The notes under the pieces were generated by a model. That model had not been told where the DNA came from, searched no databases, and saw only the letters and a program-made list of their open reading frames with translations. Made by a program: the position numbers and the translations under genes. From NCBI GenBank assembly GCA_018402345.1, contig JAGYIV010000008.1, positions 372,001 through 436,000 on the forward strand: DNA of 64,000 bases, in the 5' to 3' direction. Origin of the DNA: Terrimicrobiaceae bacterium. GTDB lineage: Bacteria; Verrucomicrobiota; Verrucomicrobiia; Chthoniobacterales; Terrimicrobiaceae. Of the stretch, positions 27,257 to 36,862 are shown in pieces (the first letter of the stretch is position 1; the number at the start of each line of letters is the position of its first letter).

Positions 27257-28002
27257 GCGAAGATCCCGCACCCGAAGAAACACCATTGCCTCTCCACCGC
27301 ATCATCGAGGCGATCCTCTTCACCTCCCAAAAGCCCGTTTCCGCCAAAGAACTCGCGAACTTCCTCAAGGGCGCGGCGGAGGCGGCAAAGGAAAACCCGC
27401 TCGTCGCCTGTTACGGAAAAACCAAGGCAGACGGCATCCGCGAGGCTATCCAAACCCTCGAACAGGAATACGCCGACTCGGGCAGGTCGTTCGAAGTCCG
27501 CGAAAGCGCTGCCGGTTGGCAACTCGTCACCCGAGCCGAGTTTGCCCCGTGGCTCCGCCAGCTGTTCCCCGAAAACCGCCAAGCCCGCCTCAGCGCCCCG
27601 GCCATGGAGACCCTCGCCATCATCGCCTACCGCCAACCAATCACCCGCGCGGACATCGAAGCCGTGCGCGGCGTGGCGGTTGACGGCGTCATGCAAACAC
27701 TTCTCGACCGCGGCCTCATCCGCATCGCCGGCCGTTCCGACATCCCGGGCCGCCCGCTCCTCTACGAGACCACCCAATTTTTCATGGAGCACTTCGGGCT
27801 CAAAAACCTCGACGACCTCCCCAACGCCTCGGAACTCCGCCGCATCCAACTCCCTACCGCAACCCCACCCGCGCAGGAACCGACGGAAACCGCCACCCCC
27901 GAACCCGCCGCCACCGAAGAAGCCACCGACATCCAATCCGCAATAGGCCCCGACACCGACCCCACCACCCCACCAACTCCCGAACCACCTACCCCCGCTT
28001 AA
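27253..28002 (+). CDS. scpB: Segregation and condensation protein B
   Basis: The second accessory subunit of bacterial condensin, with two winged-helix domains. The 249-residue protein shows IIEAILFTSQKPVSAKELANFL in the first and LSAPAMETLAIIAYRQPITRADIEAVRGV in the second. The C-terminal 45 residues are a Pro/Thr/Glu-rich low-complexity tail beyond the usual ScpB end. The ATG at 27253 overlaps the scpA stop. Confidence 0.93.
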   Translation: MSEDPAPEETPLPLHRIIEAILFTSQKPVSAKELANFLKGAAEAAKENPLVACYGKTKADGIREAIQTLEQEYADSGRSFEVRESAAGWQLVTRAEFAPWLRQLFPENRQARLSAPAMETLAIIAYRQPITRADIEAVRGVAVDGVMQTLLDRGLIRIAGRSDIPGRPLLYETTQFFMEHFGLKNLDDLPNASELRRIQLPTATPPAQEPTETATPEPAATEEATDIQSAIGPDTDPTTPPTPEPPTPA

Positions 28003-28096
28003 AACTTAATTGATTACGCTACGCTTCACCCTTCGGGCTGCCTTTGGCAGTCTTTCCACGCTTCGCTTCGATTCTTAAAACTAAAACTTTCACCCC
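28003..28096. repeat. Intergenic stretch with hairpin and repeated words
   Basis: This 94-base gap holds CTGCC-TTT-GGCAG (28038-28050), a perfect 5-bp hairpin with a 3-base loop, and the heptamer ACGCTTC twice (28021-28027 and 28058-28064). It looks different in composition from the flanking genes and resembles a dispersed intergenic repeat, but a second copy is not present in the window. It could also act as a weak terminator after scpB. Confidence 0.3.
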
Positions 28097-28918
28097 ATGA
28101 GCGACCTCGCCCAACTCCGGATCAAAATCGACGCGCTGGACACCGAGATTCTCCGTCTCCTGAACGAACGCGCCACCGTGGCCAAGGAGATCGGCGTCAT
28201 CAAAAACCGAGCCTCGCTCGCTATCTACTCGCCCGACCGCGAGATGAAACTTCTGAAAAGCCTTGAGGAGCGCAGCAATGGACCGCTCAAACCGGCCTCG
28301 ATCCGCGCCATCTACCGCGAGATCATGTCTGCCGCCCTCGCGCTGGAGAAGGACATCGTCATCGCCTGCCCCGGCCCCTCGGGCAGCCCGGCTCATCAGG
28401 CGGCCCTTGCGAAATTCGGCTCCAGCGTCCGCTACGTGACCACCTCAGACACCGCCGCCGCCTTTGCCTTGGTCGCCTCGGAACAGGCGGATTGCGGCGT
28501 TGTCCCCCTTGAGGACCCGGAGCACGGCTTCCAATCGGCCACCCTCGACGCCCTCGTCGGCACCACACTCCTCATCTGCGCCGAAATCCCCGCCTCGGCA
28601 GACCACACCTCCCGATTTCTCGTGATCGGCCGGCACCCAAGCGCCCCCTCCGGCCACGACCGCACCATGATCATGCTGGAGGTCGAGAACAAACCCGGTG
28701 CCCTCGTCTCCGCTCTCGATCCATTCCGGAAAATGGATGTCAACCTCCACCACTTCGCAACCAGACCAGCCCCGGCGGACTCTCGCAGCACGTGGTTTTT
28801 CATGGAGGCGGACGGCCACGCCGCGGATCTTGAAAAAACCGGCCTCTACTCCGAACTCTCCAAAAACTGCCGCTCCGTGAAACCCGCCGGCAGCTATCCA
28901 GTCCCCCGTTTCCCATGA
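28097..28918 (+). CDS. pheA: Chorismate mutase / prephenate dehydratase, shortened
   Basis: A P-protein with an AroQ chorismate mutase domain (1-85: LRIKIDALDTEILRLLNERA, IREIM-like helix YREIMSAALALE), part of a prephenate dehydratase domain, and a C-terminal ACT domain (MIMLEVENKPGALVSALDPF) that binds phenylalanine. The dehydratase part keeps the first lobe (PSGSPAHQAALAKFG, DCGVVPLEDPEHG). It then jumps from LLICAEIPA straight to DHTSRFLVIG, so roughly 70-80 residues of the second lobe are missing. The catalytic TRF motif reads SRF. The usual length is about 360; this one is 273. It may work as chorismate mutase with impaired or lost dehydratase. The frame is intact. Confidence 0.82.
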   Translation: MSDLAQLRIKIDALDTEILRLLNERATVAKEIGVIKNRASLAIYSPDREMKLLKSLEERSNGPLKPASIRAIYREIMSAALALEKDIVIACPGPSGSPAHQAALAKFGSSVRYVTTSDTAAAFALVASEQADCGVVPLEDPEHGFQSATLDALVGTTLLICAEIPASADHTSRFLVIGRHPSAPSGHDRTMIMLEVENKPGALVSALDPFRKMDVNLHHFATRPAPADSRSTWFFMEADGHAADLEKTGLYSELSKNCRSVKPAGSYPVPRFP

Positions 28919-29745
28919 CGATCCTCGACACCATTCTCGCCGATGTCCGACGGGAGGTCGCAGAGGCCAAAGCCGCCACGCCTTCTGCCGACCTCAAGGC
29001 AATGCTCCCCGATGCACCGCCCGTGCGGGATTTTACCGTCTCGCTGGCCACCGGCTTCGGGCTCATCGCCGAGATCAAGGAACGCTCCCCGAGCGTGGGC
29101 CCGATGCGCGAGGAAAACGTCCGCGAAGCGGCCCCGGCCTACGCCGCCTCCAAGACCGTGCGCACCATCTCAGTCCTCACGAACCAGACCCACTTTGGCG
29201 GATCGATCGCCCACCTCGCCGCGATCCGGAAATCCGTCCCCCAGCCCGTGCTGCGAAAGGATTTTATTATCGACGAATACCAGATTCTCGAAGCCCGCGC
29301 GTTCGGGGCGGATGCCATTCTCCTCATGGCGAACGTTCTGGACCGCGACACCCTCTGCCGCTTCCACGACATCACTCTCAACCTCGGCATGGAGGCCCTC
29401 TTCGAGATCCACACAGAAGAGGAAATCGCCACTCTCCCCGCAGCCGCTCGCGTCGTGGGCATCAACAGCCGGAAATTCAAATCTCAAACCGGCTTTGTGA
29501 AATCAGGCGAATCCTCATCCACGGACTTCAGCCTCGACCTCTCGGCCTTCGCCCTCTCGGACCGCCTCCCCCCGGGCACCATCCACGTGGCCGAAAGCGG
29601 TCTCACCCCGCAAAACCTCCCCGCCGTGGCTTCGAAATTCCATGCCGCCCTCGTCGGCACCTCGCTCCTCCGCGATCCCCGCGGCCTCCCAGCCTGCCTC
29701 GCGGATTTCGAGCAGGCCATCGCCACCCTCCCGGGCCTCCCATGA
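28915..29745 (+). CDS. trpC: Indole-3-glycerol phosphate synthase
   Basis: Closes the indole ring in tryptophan synthesis. The 276-residue TIM barrel shows the family landmarks LIAEIKERSPSVGP (catalytic Lys), VLTNQTHFGGS, VLRKDFIIDEYQI, GADAILLM, EIHTEEE, VGINSRKFKS (usually INNRNL), HVAESGL and LVGTSLLR. It overlaps pheA by 4 bases, so both belong to an aromatic amino acid unit. No other trp genes are nearby. Confidence 0.93.
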   Translation: MTILDTILADVRREVAEAKAATPSADLKAMLPDAPPVRDFTVSLATGFGLIAEIKERSPSVGPMREENVREAAPAYAASKTVRTISVLTNQTHFGGSIAHLAAIRKSVPQPVLRKDFIIDEYQILEARAFGADAILLMANVLDRDTLCRFHDITLNLGMEALFEIHTEEEIATLPAAARVVGINSRKFKSQTGFVKSGESSSTDFSLDLSAFALSDRLPPGTIHVAESGLTPQNLPAVASKFHAALVGTSLLRDPRGLPACLADFEQAIATLPGLP

Positions 29746-30107
29746 CCAAGCGACACAACAATGGCCCCGCCGTCGCCATCGGCCTCGTCATCCTTTGCCT
29801 CGTTGCCTTTTTGGCGACCGTCTGGAACTACTCGCGCACCCACCCGTTCAGCACCTCCGCCACAGTGATCGAGGCGGGGGAAAAACCTGTCGTCAAAGCC
29901 ACTTTTCATGCCCCTCCTCCCGCCACCGGCCAACGCGTTGTCCTGAAAATCACCGGCGACTCAACCCCCGCCCGCGGCGGCACCGTGATCGAATCCTCGC
30001 CCGACGGCACTGTGCTGATCGCCGTCGATTCCCAGATCGATGCGGCTCCCGGAACCCAGGTCACCGCCAGCGTGGACGGCACCGTGGGCCCGCTACCCTC
30101 AAAGTGA
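29742..30107 (+). CDS. Small membrane-anchored protein, function unknown
   Basis: A 121-residue protein with one N-terminal membrane segment (about residues 10-28) and a soluble domain rich in Val, Thr and Gly, predicted to be beta-stranded (VVLKITGDSTPARGGTVIES). It resembles the short barrel-like part of secretion adaptors only loosely. It is coupled to trpC by a 4-base overlap and ends about 60 bases before uvrA. No family is recognised. Confidence 0.6.
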   Translation: MTKRHNNGPAVAIGLVILCLVAFLATVWNYSRTHPFSTSATVIEAGEKPVVKATFHAPPPATGQRVVLKITGDSTPARGGTVIESSPDGTVLIAVDSQIDAAPGTQVTASVDGTVGPLPSK

Positions 30108-30168
30108 AGGCAGAAACAGGGGAATCCCATTGCGGGGGCTTGGTCAGGCTGATACCTTCCCCCGCTTC

Positions 30169-33100
30169 GTGAAACCACCCGCCGCGCCCACTCCACCCGA
30201 ACCCTCCACCGACCCCGTGGAATCGATCAAAATCCGCGGCGCCCGCCAAAACAACCTGCAAGGCATCGACCTCGACCTGCCTCTCGGCAAACTCATCGTG
30301 GTCACTGGCCCGAGCGGCAGCGGAAAATCCAGCCTGGCCTTCGACACCATCTACGCGGAGGGCCAGCGCCGCTACGTGGAGACGTTCAGTCCCTACACGC
30401 GCCAATTCCTCGAGCGCATGGACAAACCGGCTGCCGATGCCATCGAGGGAATCCCCCCGGCGATCGCGATCGAACAGGCCAACAATGTCCGCACCACCCG
30501 CTCAACCGTGGGCACCATCACGGAAATCAACGACTACCTGAAGCTCCTCTTCCCGCGCGTGGCGAAGGGGTTTTGCCCGAAATGCTCCTCCCAAGTCCGC
30601 ATGGCCACCGCCTCTGGCATCGCCCGCGACATCGCCGCAAGGCACGACGGCAAGGACATCCTCATCGCCTTCGAGGTGCCTGCACCAGCGGATGCAACCC
30701 CCGCCAATTTCTTCGATTTCCTCAACCAACAAGGCTACCTCCGTGTGTGGCTGAACGGAGCACCGGTCCGAACCGACGAACCGCCGCGCATCAAGAAACT
30801 TCCATCCGCCGTGCCGGTCGTCCAAGACCGCTTGAAGATTTCACCGGAAAACGCCGCCCGCCTTTCCGAAGCCGTGGAAACCGCCTTGCGACTTGGCAAT
30901 GACCGCTTGCTGGTCATTCCAGCCGGGGAATCCAAGCCCGAAAACCACGCCTCGGGCTGGCACTGCCCAACCTGTGACCTCGATATCCGCCCGCCCTCGC
31001 CGGCCCTCTTCAGCTTCAACAGCCCTCTGGGTGCCTGCCCGGAATGCAAGGGCTTCGGACGGATCATTGGCATCGACATGCAACGCGTCATTCCCGACCC
31101 CTCGCTCTCGATTTCCGAAGGGGTCATCCGTCCGTTCCAAAGCGGGCAGTCGGCGGAGTGCCAGGACGACCTCGTGCGCCACGCGCGCAAGCGCGGCATC
31201 GATCTCCACCGCCCGTTTGAAAAACTCCCCGCCGCCGCCCGCAAGTGGATCATCGAGGGGGAACCGGGCATCGATCCCCGCGAGGCTTGGGAATCCGGCA
31301 CATGGTATGGAGTGAACGGCTACTTCTCCTGGCTGGAAAGCAAGGCCTACAAGATGCACATCCGCGTCCTGCTCAGCCGCTACCGCAGCTACCAGCCCTG
31401 CCCGGTCTGCAAAGGCGGGCGTTACCAACCGGAAACACTGAACTACCGCATCGACCCGCCGGGACTGACGATTGCGGATATCGCCGGGCTGCCGCTGAAC
31501 CGCCTGGAGCGCGTTCTGGAGGATCTTTCGATTCCGCCGGAGGACGCCTCGGCGACACTCGTCCACCGCCAGGTCCTCTCGCGCGTCCATTACCTCTGCA
31601 AGATCGGCCTCGGCTACCTCACCCTTGACCGCCCGACCCGCTCGCTCTCGGGTGGCGAAATCCAGCGCGTCAACCTCACCACCTGCCTCGGCGCCTCACT
31701 GGTGAACACCCTCTTCGTGCTGGACGAACCCAGTGTGGGCCTGCACCCGAGGGACACCGCCCGCCTCATCGAGATCATGCAAGGCCTCCGCGATAAGGGA
31801 AACACCCTCCTCGTCGTGGAGCACGAGGAGGCGGTCATCCGCTGCGCCGACCATCTCGTTGATATCGGCCCGGGACGCGGCACCTCGGGAGGCAAGCTTC
31901 TCTACTGCGGCCCTGCGGACACCTTCCACCCCGCCGAATCCCTCACCGCCGACTACCTCGAGGGCCGCAAATCGATTCCGGTTCCAAAAAAACGCCGCAA
32001 GGCCACCTCGCACATCACCCTCAAGGGCATCACCCACCACAACCTCGCAAGCCTCGACGCCGCCATTCCCCTTGGCATCCTCTGCGCGGTCACCGGCGTC
32101 TCGGGATCAGGCAAAACCTCGCTCGTGCGAGATGTCCTCCACCGCCAACTTATCGGTGAGGAGACCCCGGAGGAGGAGGCAGCTGGCTTTGTGAAATCCA
32201 TCTCGGGCGACGAGGAGATCGACGAGGTCGTCATGGTGGACCAATCGCCGCTGGCCAAGACTCCGCGCTCGACTCCAGCGGTCTACCTCGGCGTCTACGA
32301 CCACATCCGCGACCTCTTCGGATCTTCCAAGGAGGCGCTGGACGCTGGATTCACCCCCTCGAGTTTTTCATTCAATGCCGGCAACGGCCGCTGCGACCGC
32401 TGTGGCGGGCTCGGATTCGAAAAGGTGGAAATGCAATTCCTCAGCGATCTCTTCCTGCGCTGTCCGGAATGCGACGGCACCCGCTTCCGCGCCCCGCTCC
32501 TCAAAATCGAGGTCGTTGGAAAATCCATCCATGATGTCCTCGAGATGACCGCCGCCGAGGCGATCGCGTTTTTCAAACCCCTCGACAAGGCAGGAAAAAT
32601 AACCGGCCCCCTGACCCTTCTCTCGGAGGTCGGCCTCGAATACCTCCGCCTCGGCCAGCCAGTGAACGCCCTCAGCGGCGGCGAATCCCAGCGCCTCAAA
32701 CTCGTCCACCACCTCGCCCGCAAATCCCGCGAGAACACCCTCCTCATCTTCGACGAGCCCACCACCGGCCTTCATTTCGACGATGTCGCCCTCCTCATAA
32801 AGGTCTTCCACCGCCTCGTGGAGCAAGGCAACAGCGTCATCGTCATCGAACACAACCTCGAGGTCGTCAAATGCGCGGACTGGATCATCGACCTCGGCCC
32901 GGAGGGCGGCGTGGATGGCGGGAAAATCGTTGCCGCAGGCACGCCGGAGCAAGTAGCAGCCTCACTCGACTCCCACACAGCCCGCTTTCTCGCCCCGATT
33001 CTGGAGGGGCGCCCACCCGTGCTCCGCGAAACCACCGCAGCCCCACCCCGCCCGCGCTCAACCGCCATCTCCGTGCGCGGTGCCCGAGAACACAACCTCA

Positions 33101-35661
33101 AGAATATCGATGTCGACATCCCCCGCGACGGCATGGTCGTTGTCACCGGCCTGAGCGGCTCTGGCAAGTCGACTCTCGCCTTTGACATCCTCTTCGCGGA
33201 GGGCCAACGCCGCTTCCTCGACAGCATGTCGGCCTACGCCCGCCAGTTCGTGGACCAACTCGAAAAGCCGGATGTCGATTCCATCGAGGGACTCCCTCCG
33301 AGCGTGGCGATCGAGCAACGCGTCACCCGCGGCGGCGGCAAATCCACCGTGGCAACCGTCACCGAGATCCAACATTTTCTCCGCCTCCTCTTCTCTAAAC
33401 TCGGCACCCAATTTTGTCCGGAATGCCATGTCGCGGTCGAAAGCCGCACCCCGACCGCCATCGCCGCCGAGGTCTCGAAAAAGGCCGCTTCCGGCAAACT
33501 CACCCTCCTCGCCAATCTCGTGAAGGCGCGCAAGGGGTTCCACACGGATGTCGCCCGCGCGGCGGAACGTAAGGGCATCACGACACTCATCGTGGACGGC
33601 GTCCGCACCCCTGTGGAGGGGTTCGTGAAACTCGAGCGCTTTAAGGAACACACCATCGATGCCGTCATCGGCGAACTCGACGGCCCAGATTCACAAAAAG
33701 CGGACGACCTCGTGCGGTCCGCGCTCAAGATCGGCAAGGGCACCGCGCGCATCGTGGATGCGAAGGGCAGCTCCTCGATTCTCAGCACGGCAATGAACTG
33801 CCCGTCGTGCAGCAAGGCGTTCGAACCCCTCGACCCCCGCTTGTTTTCCTTCAATTCCCCCCACGGTTGGTGCCCGCACTGCCGCGGATTCGGCGAGGTC
33901 TGGACAGGCCTCGGCCCAGCCGGGGAATTCGAGACCGCCATCGAGGCGGAACTCGACGAGGAACGCCGCCACGAGGGACTCGAAGAGGGTGAACCCCGCC
34001 CATGCCCGATTTGCCAAGGCTCGCGCCTCAATGAAACCGCCAGGAACGTCTTCCTGCAAAAGAAGCGCATCACCGATTTCACCCGCTCCCCGGCGGCGGA
34101 CGCGCTGACCCTCTGCGACACACTCGCATTCAACGGCGGCGCGGCGGAGGTCGCGAAGGACATCGTGGCCGAAATCCGCCAACGCTTGGAATTCCTTGCG
34201 AAGGTCGGCCTCGACTACCTCGCCCTCGACCGCAGCGCGAAGACCCTCAGTGGCGGCGAGGCCCAGCGCATCCGCCTCGCCGCACAACTCGGCTCGAACC
34301 TCCGCGGCGTCCTCTATGTCCTCGACGAGCCGACCATTGGCCTCCACCCGCGCGACAACGAACGTCTCCTCGACGCCCTCCAACTTCTTTCGAAAAAGGG
34401 AAATTCACTCGTCATCGTGGAGCACGACGAGGAAACGATGCGCCGCGCCGACCGCATCCTCGATCTCGGCCCCGGCGCGGGCAGCAGGGGCGGACAGGTC
34501 ATCGCCACCGGCACGCTGGATGAAATCATGGCTAGCCCCGCATCGCTCACCGGCCAAGCGTTGCGCGAGCCCATGCGCCACCCCCTGCGGGGAAATCGCC
34601 GTCCACCTGCCGACCAGTGGATCGAACTCAAAGGCACCCACCTCAACAACATCAAAGGCCTCGACGTCGCCATTCCCGTGAACCGCCTCACCGTGGTCAC
34701 TGGGGTGTCAGGCTCGGGAAAAAGCACGCTCGTGCGGGGCATTGTCGTTCCGGTCCTCCGCGACACCATCGCCCGCAAGCGCGCCCCGGCGCACTCGGAT
34801 TTCTGCAAACGGGTCTCAGGCTTCGAACCCCTCGGCGCGATTCTCGAAGTCGACCAGTCACCCATCGGCAAAACCTCGCGATCCACCCCCGCGACCTACG
34901 TGAAGGTCTTCGATGAAATCCGCAAAGTCTTTGCCGGCCTGCCCGCGGCCCGCATGCGCGGCTACACGAACAGCCGGTTCTCGTTCAACAACGAGGGCGG
35001 ACGTTGCGAGGCCTGCCTCGGCCAAGGCGTCATCAAACTCGAGATGAACTTCCTGCCCACGGGATACATGCCGTGCCAGGACTGCAACGGCCGCCGCTAC
35101 AACGCGCAAACCCTCGAAATCCTCCACAACGGGAAATCGATTGGAGATGTCATGGACATGACGATCGAACAGGCGCTCGAATTCTTCGCCGCCCAACCGA
35201 AAATCCGCCGCCCGCTCTCCCTCCTGCACGAAACTGGCCTCGGCTACCTCAAACTCGGCCAACCGAGCCCGACCCTCAGCGGCGGCGAGGCCCAGCGCAT
35301 CAAGCTCGTTACCCAACTCGCCCGCCGCTCCACCTCCGCCGCCGAGGAGGTTCGCACCACCCGCAAGGGCAAATCCACCCTCTACGTCCTCGAGGAACCC
35401 ACCATCGGCCTCCACGCGCACGATGTCGCACAGTTGATCCAAGTCCTCCACCGCCTCGTCGACGAAGGCGGCACCGTCGTTGTCATCGAACACCACCTCG
35501 ACGTCATTGCCGAAGCCGACCACATCCTCGATATCGGCCCCGAGGCAGGCTCCCAAGGTGGCCACCTCGTCGCCGCCGGAACCCCCGAGAAAGTCGCCAA
35601 GTCGAAATCCAGTCGCACCGCCCCCTTCCTCCGCGATCTCCTCGCCCACGGCAAAAAATAG
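30169..35661 (+). CDS. uvrA: Double-length UvrA with four ABC ATPase domains
   Basis: The damage-recognition ATPase of nucleotide excision repair. Normal UvrA has about 940 residues and two ATPase domains; this one has about 1830 and four. Walker A loops lie near residues 47 (GPSGSGKSS), 642 (GVSGSGKTS), 993 (GLSGSGKST) and 1511 (GVSGSGKST). The matching signature motifs SGGE-QR are near 494, 833, 1359 and 1701. Zinc-finger CxxC pairs occur in both halves. The fourth Walker B reads LEEPT instead of DEPT. It is a tandem duplication in one frame, like the fused UvrA known from chlamydiae. GTG 30169 is taken as the start because sequence before it is not UvrA-like. Confidence 0.93.
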   Translation: MKPPAAPTPPEPSTDPVESIKIRGARQNNLQGIDLDLPLGKLIVVTGPSGSGKSSLAFDTIYAEGQRRYVETFSPYTRQFLERMDKPAADAIEGIPPAIAIEQANNVRTTRSTVGTITEINDYLKLLFPRVAKGFCPKCSSQVRMATASGIARDIAARHDGKDILIAFEVPAPADATPANFFDFLNQQGYLRVWLNGAPVRTDEPPRIKKLPSAVPVVQDRLKISPENAARLSEAVETALRLGNDRLLVIPAGESKPENHASGWHCPTCDLDIRPPSPALFSFNSPLGACPECKGFGRIIGIDMQRVIPDPSLSISEGVIRPFQSGQSAECQDDLVRHARKRGIDLHRPFEKLPAAARKWIIEGEPGIDPREAWESGTWYGVNGYFSWLESKAYKMHIRVLLSRYRSYQPCPVCKGGRYQPETLNYRIDPPGLTIADIAGLPLNRLERVLEDLSIPPEDASATLVHRQVLSRVHYLCKIGLGYLTLDRPTRSLSGGEIQRVNLTTCLGASLVNTLFVLDEPSVGLHPRDTARLIEIMQGLRDKGNTLLVVEHEEAVIRCADHLVDIGPGRGTSGGKLLYCGPADTFHPAESLTADYLEGRKSIPVPKKRRKATSHITLKGITHHNLASLDAAIPLGILCAVTGVSGSGKTSLVRDVLHRQLIGEETPEEEAAGFVKSISGDEEIDEVVMVDQSPLAKTPRSTPAVYLGVYDHIRDLFGSSKEALDAGFTPSSFSFNAGNGRCDRCGGLGFEKVEMQFLSDLFLRCPECDGTRFRAPLLKIEVVGKSIHDVLEMTAAEAIAFFKPLDKAGKITGPLTLLSEVGLEYLRLGQPVNALSGGESQRLKLVHHLARKSRENTLLIFDEPTTGLHFDDVALLIKVFHRLVEQGNSVIVIEHNLEVVKCADWIIDLGPEGGVDGGKIVAAGTPEQVAASLDSHTARFLAPILEGRPPVLRETTAAPPRPRSTAISVRGAREHNLKNIDVDIPRDGMVVVTGLSGSGKSTLAFDILFAEGQRRFLDSMSAYARQFVDQLEKPDVDSIEGLPPSVAIEQRVTRGGGKSTVATVTEIQHFLRLLFSKLGTQFCPECHVAVESRTPTAIAAEVSKKAASGKLTLLANLVKARKGFHTDVARAAERKGITTLIVDGVRTPVEGFVKLERFKEHTIDAVIGELDGPDSQKADDLVRSALKIGKGTARIVDAKGSSSILSTAMNCPSCSKAFEPLDPRLFSFNSPHGWCPHCRGFGEVWTGLGPAGEFETAIEAELDEERRHEGLEEGEPRPCPICQGSRLNETARNVFLQKKRITDFTRSPAADALTLCDTLAFNGGAAEVAKDIVAEIRQRLEFLAKVGLDYLALDRSAKTLSGGEAQRIRLAAQLGSNLRGVLYVLDEPTIGLHPRDNERLLDALQLLSKKGNSLVIVEHDEETMRRADRILDLGPGAGSRGGQVIATGTLDEIMASPASLTGQALREPMRHPLRGNRRPPADQWIELKGTHLNNIKGLDVAIPVNRLTVVTGVSGSGKSTLVRGIVVPVLRDTIARKRAPAHSDFCKRVSGFEPLGAILEVDQSPIGKTSRSTPATYVKVFDEIRKVFAGLPAARMRGYTNSRFSFNNEGGRCEACLGQGVIKLEMNFLPTGYMPCQDCNGRRYNAQTLEILHNGKSIGDVMDMTIEQALEFFAAQPKIRRPLSLLHETGLGYLKLGQPSPTLSGGEAQRIKLVTQLARRSTSAAEEVRTTRKGKSTLYVLEEPTIGLHAHDVAQLIQVLHRLVDEGGTVVVIEHHLDVIAEADHILDIGPEAGSQGGHLVAAGTPEKVAKSKSSRTAPFLRDLLAHGKK

Positions 35662-35703
35662 CAACCGCTGTGCTTTTGATGCGCCTTTGGGCATCAGGGG
35701 ATT

Positions 35704-35742
35704 CATCCCGAAATTTCCTGTCCATCCTGTCCAAAATTCCGT
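35704..35742. repeat. Intergenic word TCCTGTCCATCCTGTCC
   Basis: Between uvrA and the antitoxin gene, TCCTGTCCATCCTGTCC (35716-35732) contains CCTGTCC-type words in tandem. Similar "cctgtccatcctgt" stretches are common between genes in environmental bacteria, so this is probably a dispersed repeat remnant. Only one copy is in this window. Confidence 0.3.
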
Positions 35743-35800
35743 TTTCGGGTCTTCCATGCCGAGATATTGCCATTTTAGCTAAATTGATTATTTTTCCCCT

Positions 35801-36181
35801 GTGAACACAACCTACCACATCCCACCGACCCCGGCCCCGCGCCTCTCCGAAATGCCGACCATCTCGGCCACAGAACTCAAAAACGCCACCGCCGATGTGT
35901 TTGAAAAAGTCGCATCCAGCCGCGCCGTCGCCATCACCCGCCACGACAAACCCCGCGCCGTCCTCCTCTCCCTCTCGCAATACGAAGCACTCACCGGACA
36001 GCAACATCCCGACTGGCTGGAAGAACTCCACGAGGAATACCGCGGCATGCTCGACCGCATGCAGGGCCCCGAACAACGCGCCGCAGCCGAGCGGGCATTC
36101 AATGCCACTCCTGAGGAACTCGGCGAGGCCGCCGTGTGGGCCGCAACCCAAAACAAAATCCGAAAAGCCAACAATGTCTGA
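35801..36181 (+). CDS. Phd/YefM-family antitoxin
   Basis: A 126-residue antitoxin of the Phd/YefM family. The DNA-binding N-terminal fold is seen in ISATELKNATADVFEKVASS, ITRHDKPRAVLLSLSQYEAL. Beyond residue 65 comes a helical toxin-binding region with many Glu. The GTG at 35801 gives a 17-residue extension; ATG 35852 (MPTISATELK) is an equally good start. It overlaps the zeta-like toxin gene by 8 bases. An AT-rich stretch just upstream could be its promoter, which the antitoxin itself probably represses. Confidence 0.82.
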   Translation: MNTTYHIPPTPAPRLSEMPTISATELKNATADVFEKVASSRAVAITRHDKPRAVLLSLSQYEALTGQQHPDWLEELHEEYRGMLDRMQGPEQRAAAERAFNATPEELGEAAVWAATQNKIRKANNV

Positions 36182-36824
36182 CCGACCTATCCTCCACGTT
36201 CTGGCGGGGGTCAATGGAGCCGGCAAATCAAGCATCGGGGAATCCAAATTCAACCGCAAAGGGTCGCCTGTCTTCAACCCGGACACGATCGCCCAACAAA
36301 TCCGCAATCTCCACCCCGACATCTCCCCCACACTCGCCAACGCTCATGCCTGGCAGATCGGCAAATCCCTCCTCGAACAAGCCATCGCGCAAGGCCGCGA
36401 CTACCGGTTCGAGACCACCCTCGGCGGACGCACCATCGTGCAGCTGCTCGATCAAGCCTCCCGCTCCGGCCACCGCCTGCATGTGTGGTTTTGCGGACTC
36501 GCCAGCCCCGACCTCCACCTCCAGCGCGTCCGCAGCCGCGTCGCCCACGGCGGGCACGACATCCCCGAGGAAAAAATCCGGGAACGCTGGACCCGCAGCC
36601 GCGAAAACCTCATCCGTCTCCTGCCCCGCATCGACCACCTGCGACTCTACGACAACTCTGCGGAATCCGACCCCGCCGCAGGCCACCGCCCCAAGCCGGT
36701 CCTCCTCCTCGAAATGCAGCAGCGCAAAATCACCGCCCCCACCGACCTCTCCGGCGCCCCCGACTGGGCCCAACCCATCCTCGCCGCCGCCATCCATCTC
36801 CACACCAAAGGGGTCAGGAATTAA
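36174..36824 (+). CDS. Zeta-toxin-like P-loop kinase
   Basis: A 216-residue P-loop protein of the zeta toxin/AAA type. It has the Walker A loop AGVNGAGKSS (residues about 10-19), PVFNPDTIAQQI with the acidic base position, and RFETTLGGRTI, all as in zeta toxins that phosphorylate UDP-N-acetylglucosamine or related targets. Classic zeta toxins pair with epsilon antitoxins; this one pairs with a Phd/YefM protein. The last residues GVRN and the stop lie inside the left inverted repeat of the RAYT element, so the natural C-terminus may have been replaced. Confidence 0.8.
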   Translation: MSDRPILHVLAGVNGAGKSSIGESKFNRKGSPVFNPDTIAQQIRNLHPDISPTLANAHAWQIGKSLLEQAIAQGRDYRFETTLGGRTIVQLLDQASRSGHRLHVWFCGLASPDLHLQRVRSRVAHGGHDIPEEKIRERWTRSRENLIRLLPRIDHLRLYDNSAESDPAAGHRPKPVLLLEMQQRKITAPTDLSGAPDWAQPILAAAIHLHTKGVRN

Positions 36825-36832
36825 TTCTTGAC
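36810..36832 (+). repeat. Left inverted repeat of the RAYT element
   Basis: GGGGTCAGG, four variable bases, then AATTCTTGAC. It is the reverse complement of the right copy except at the centre, and it encodes the last residues of the upstream toxin. Confidence 0.75.
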
Positions 36833-36862
36833 TTCACTCTTAGATTGCCCCTCTCTGGACGC

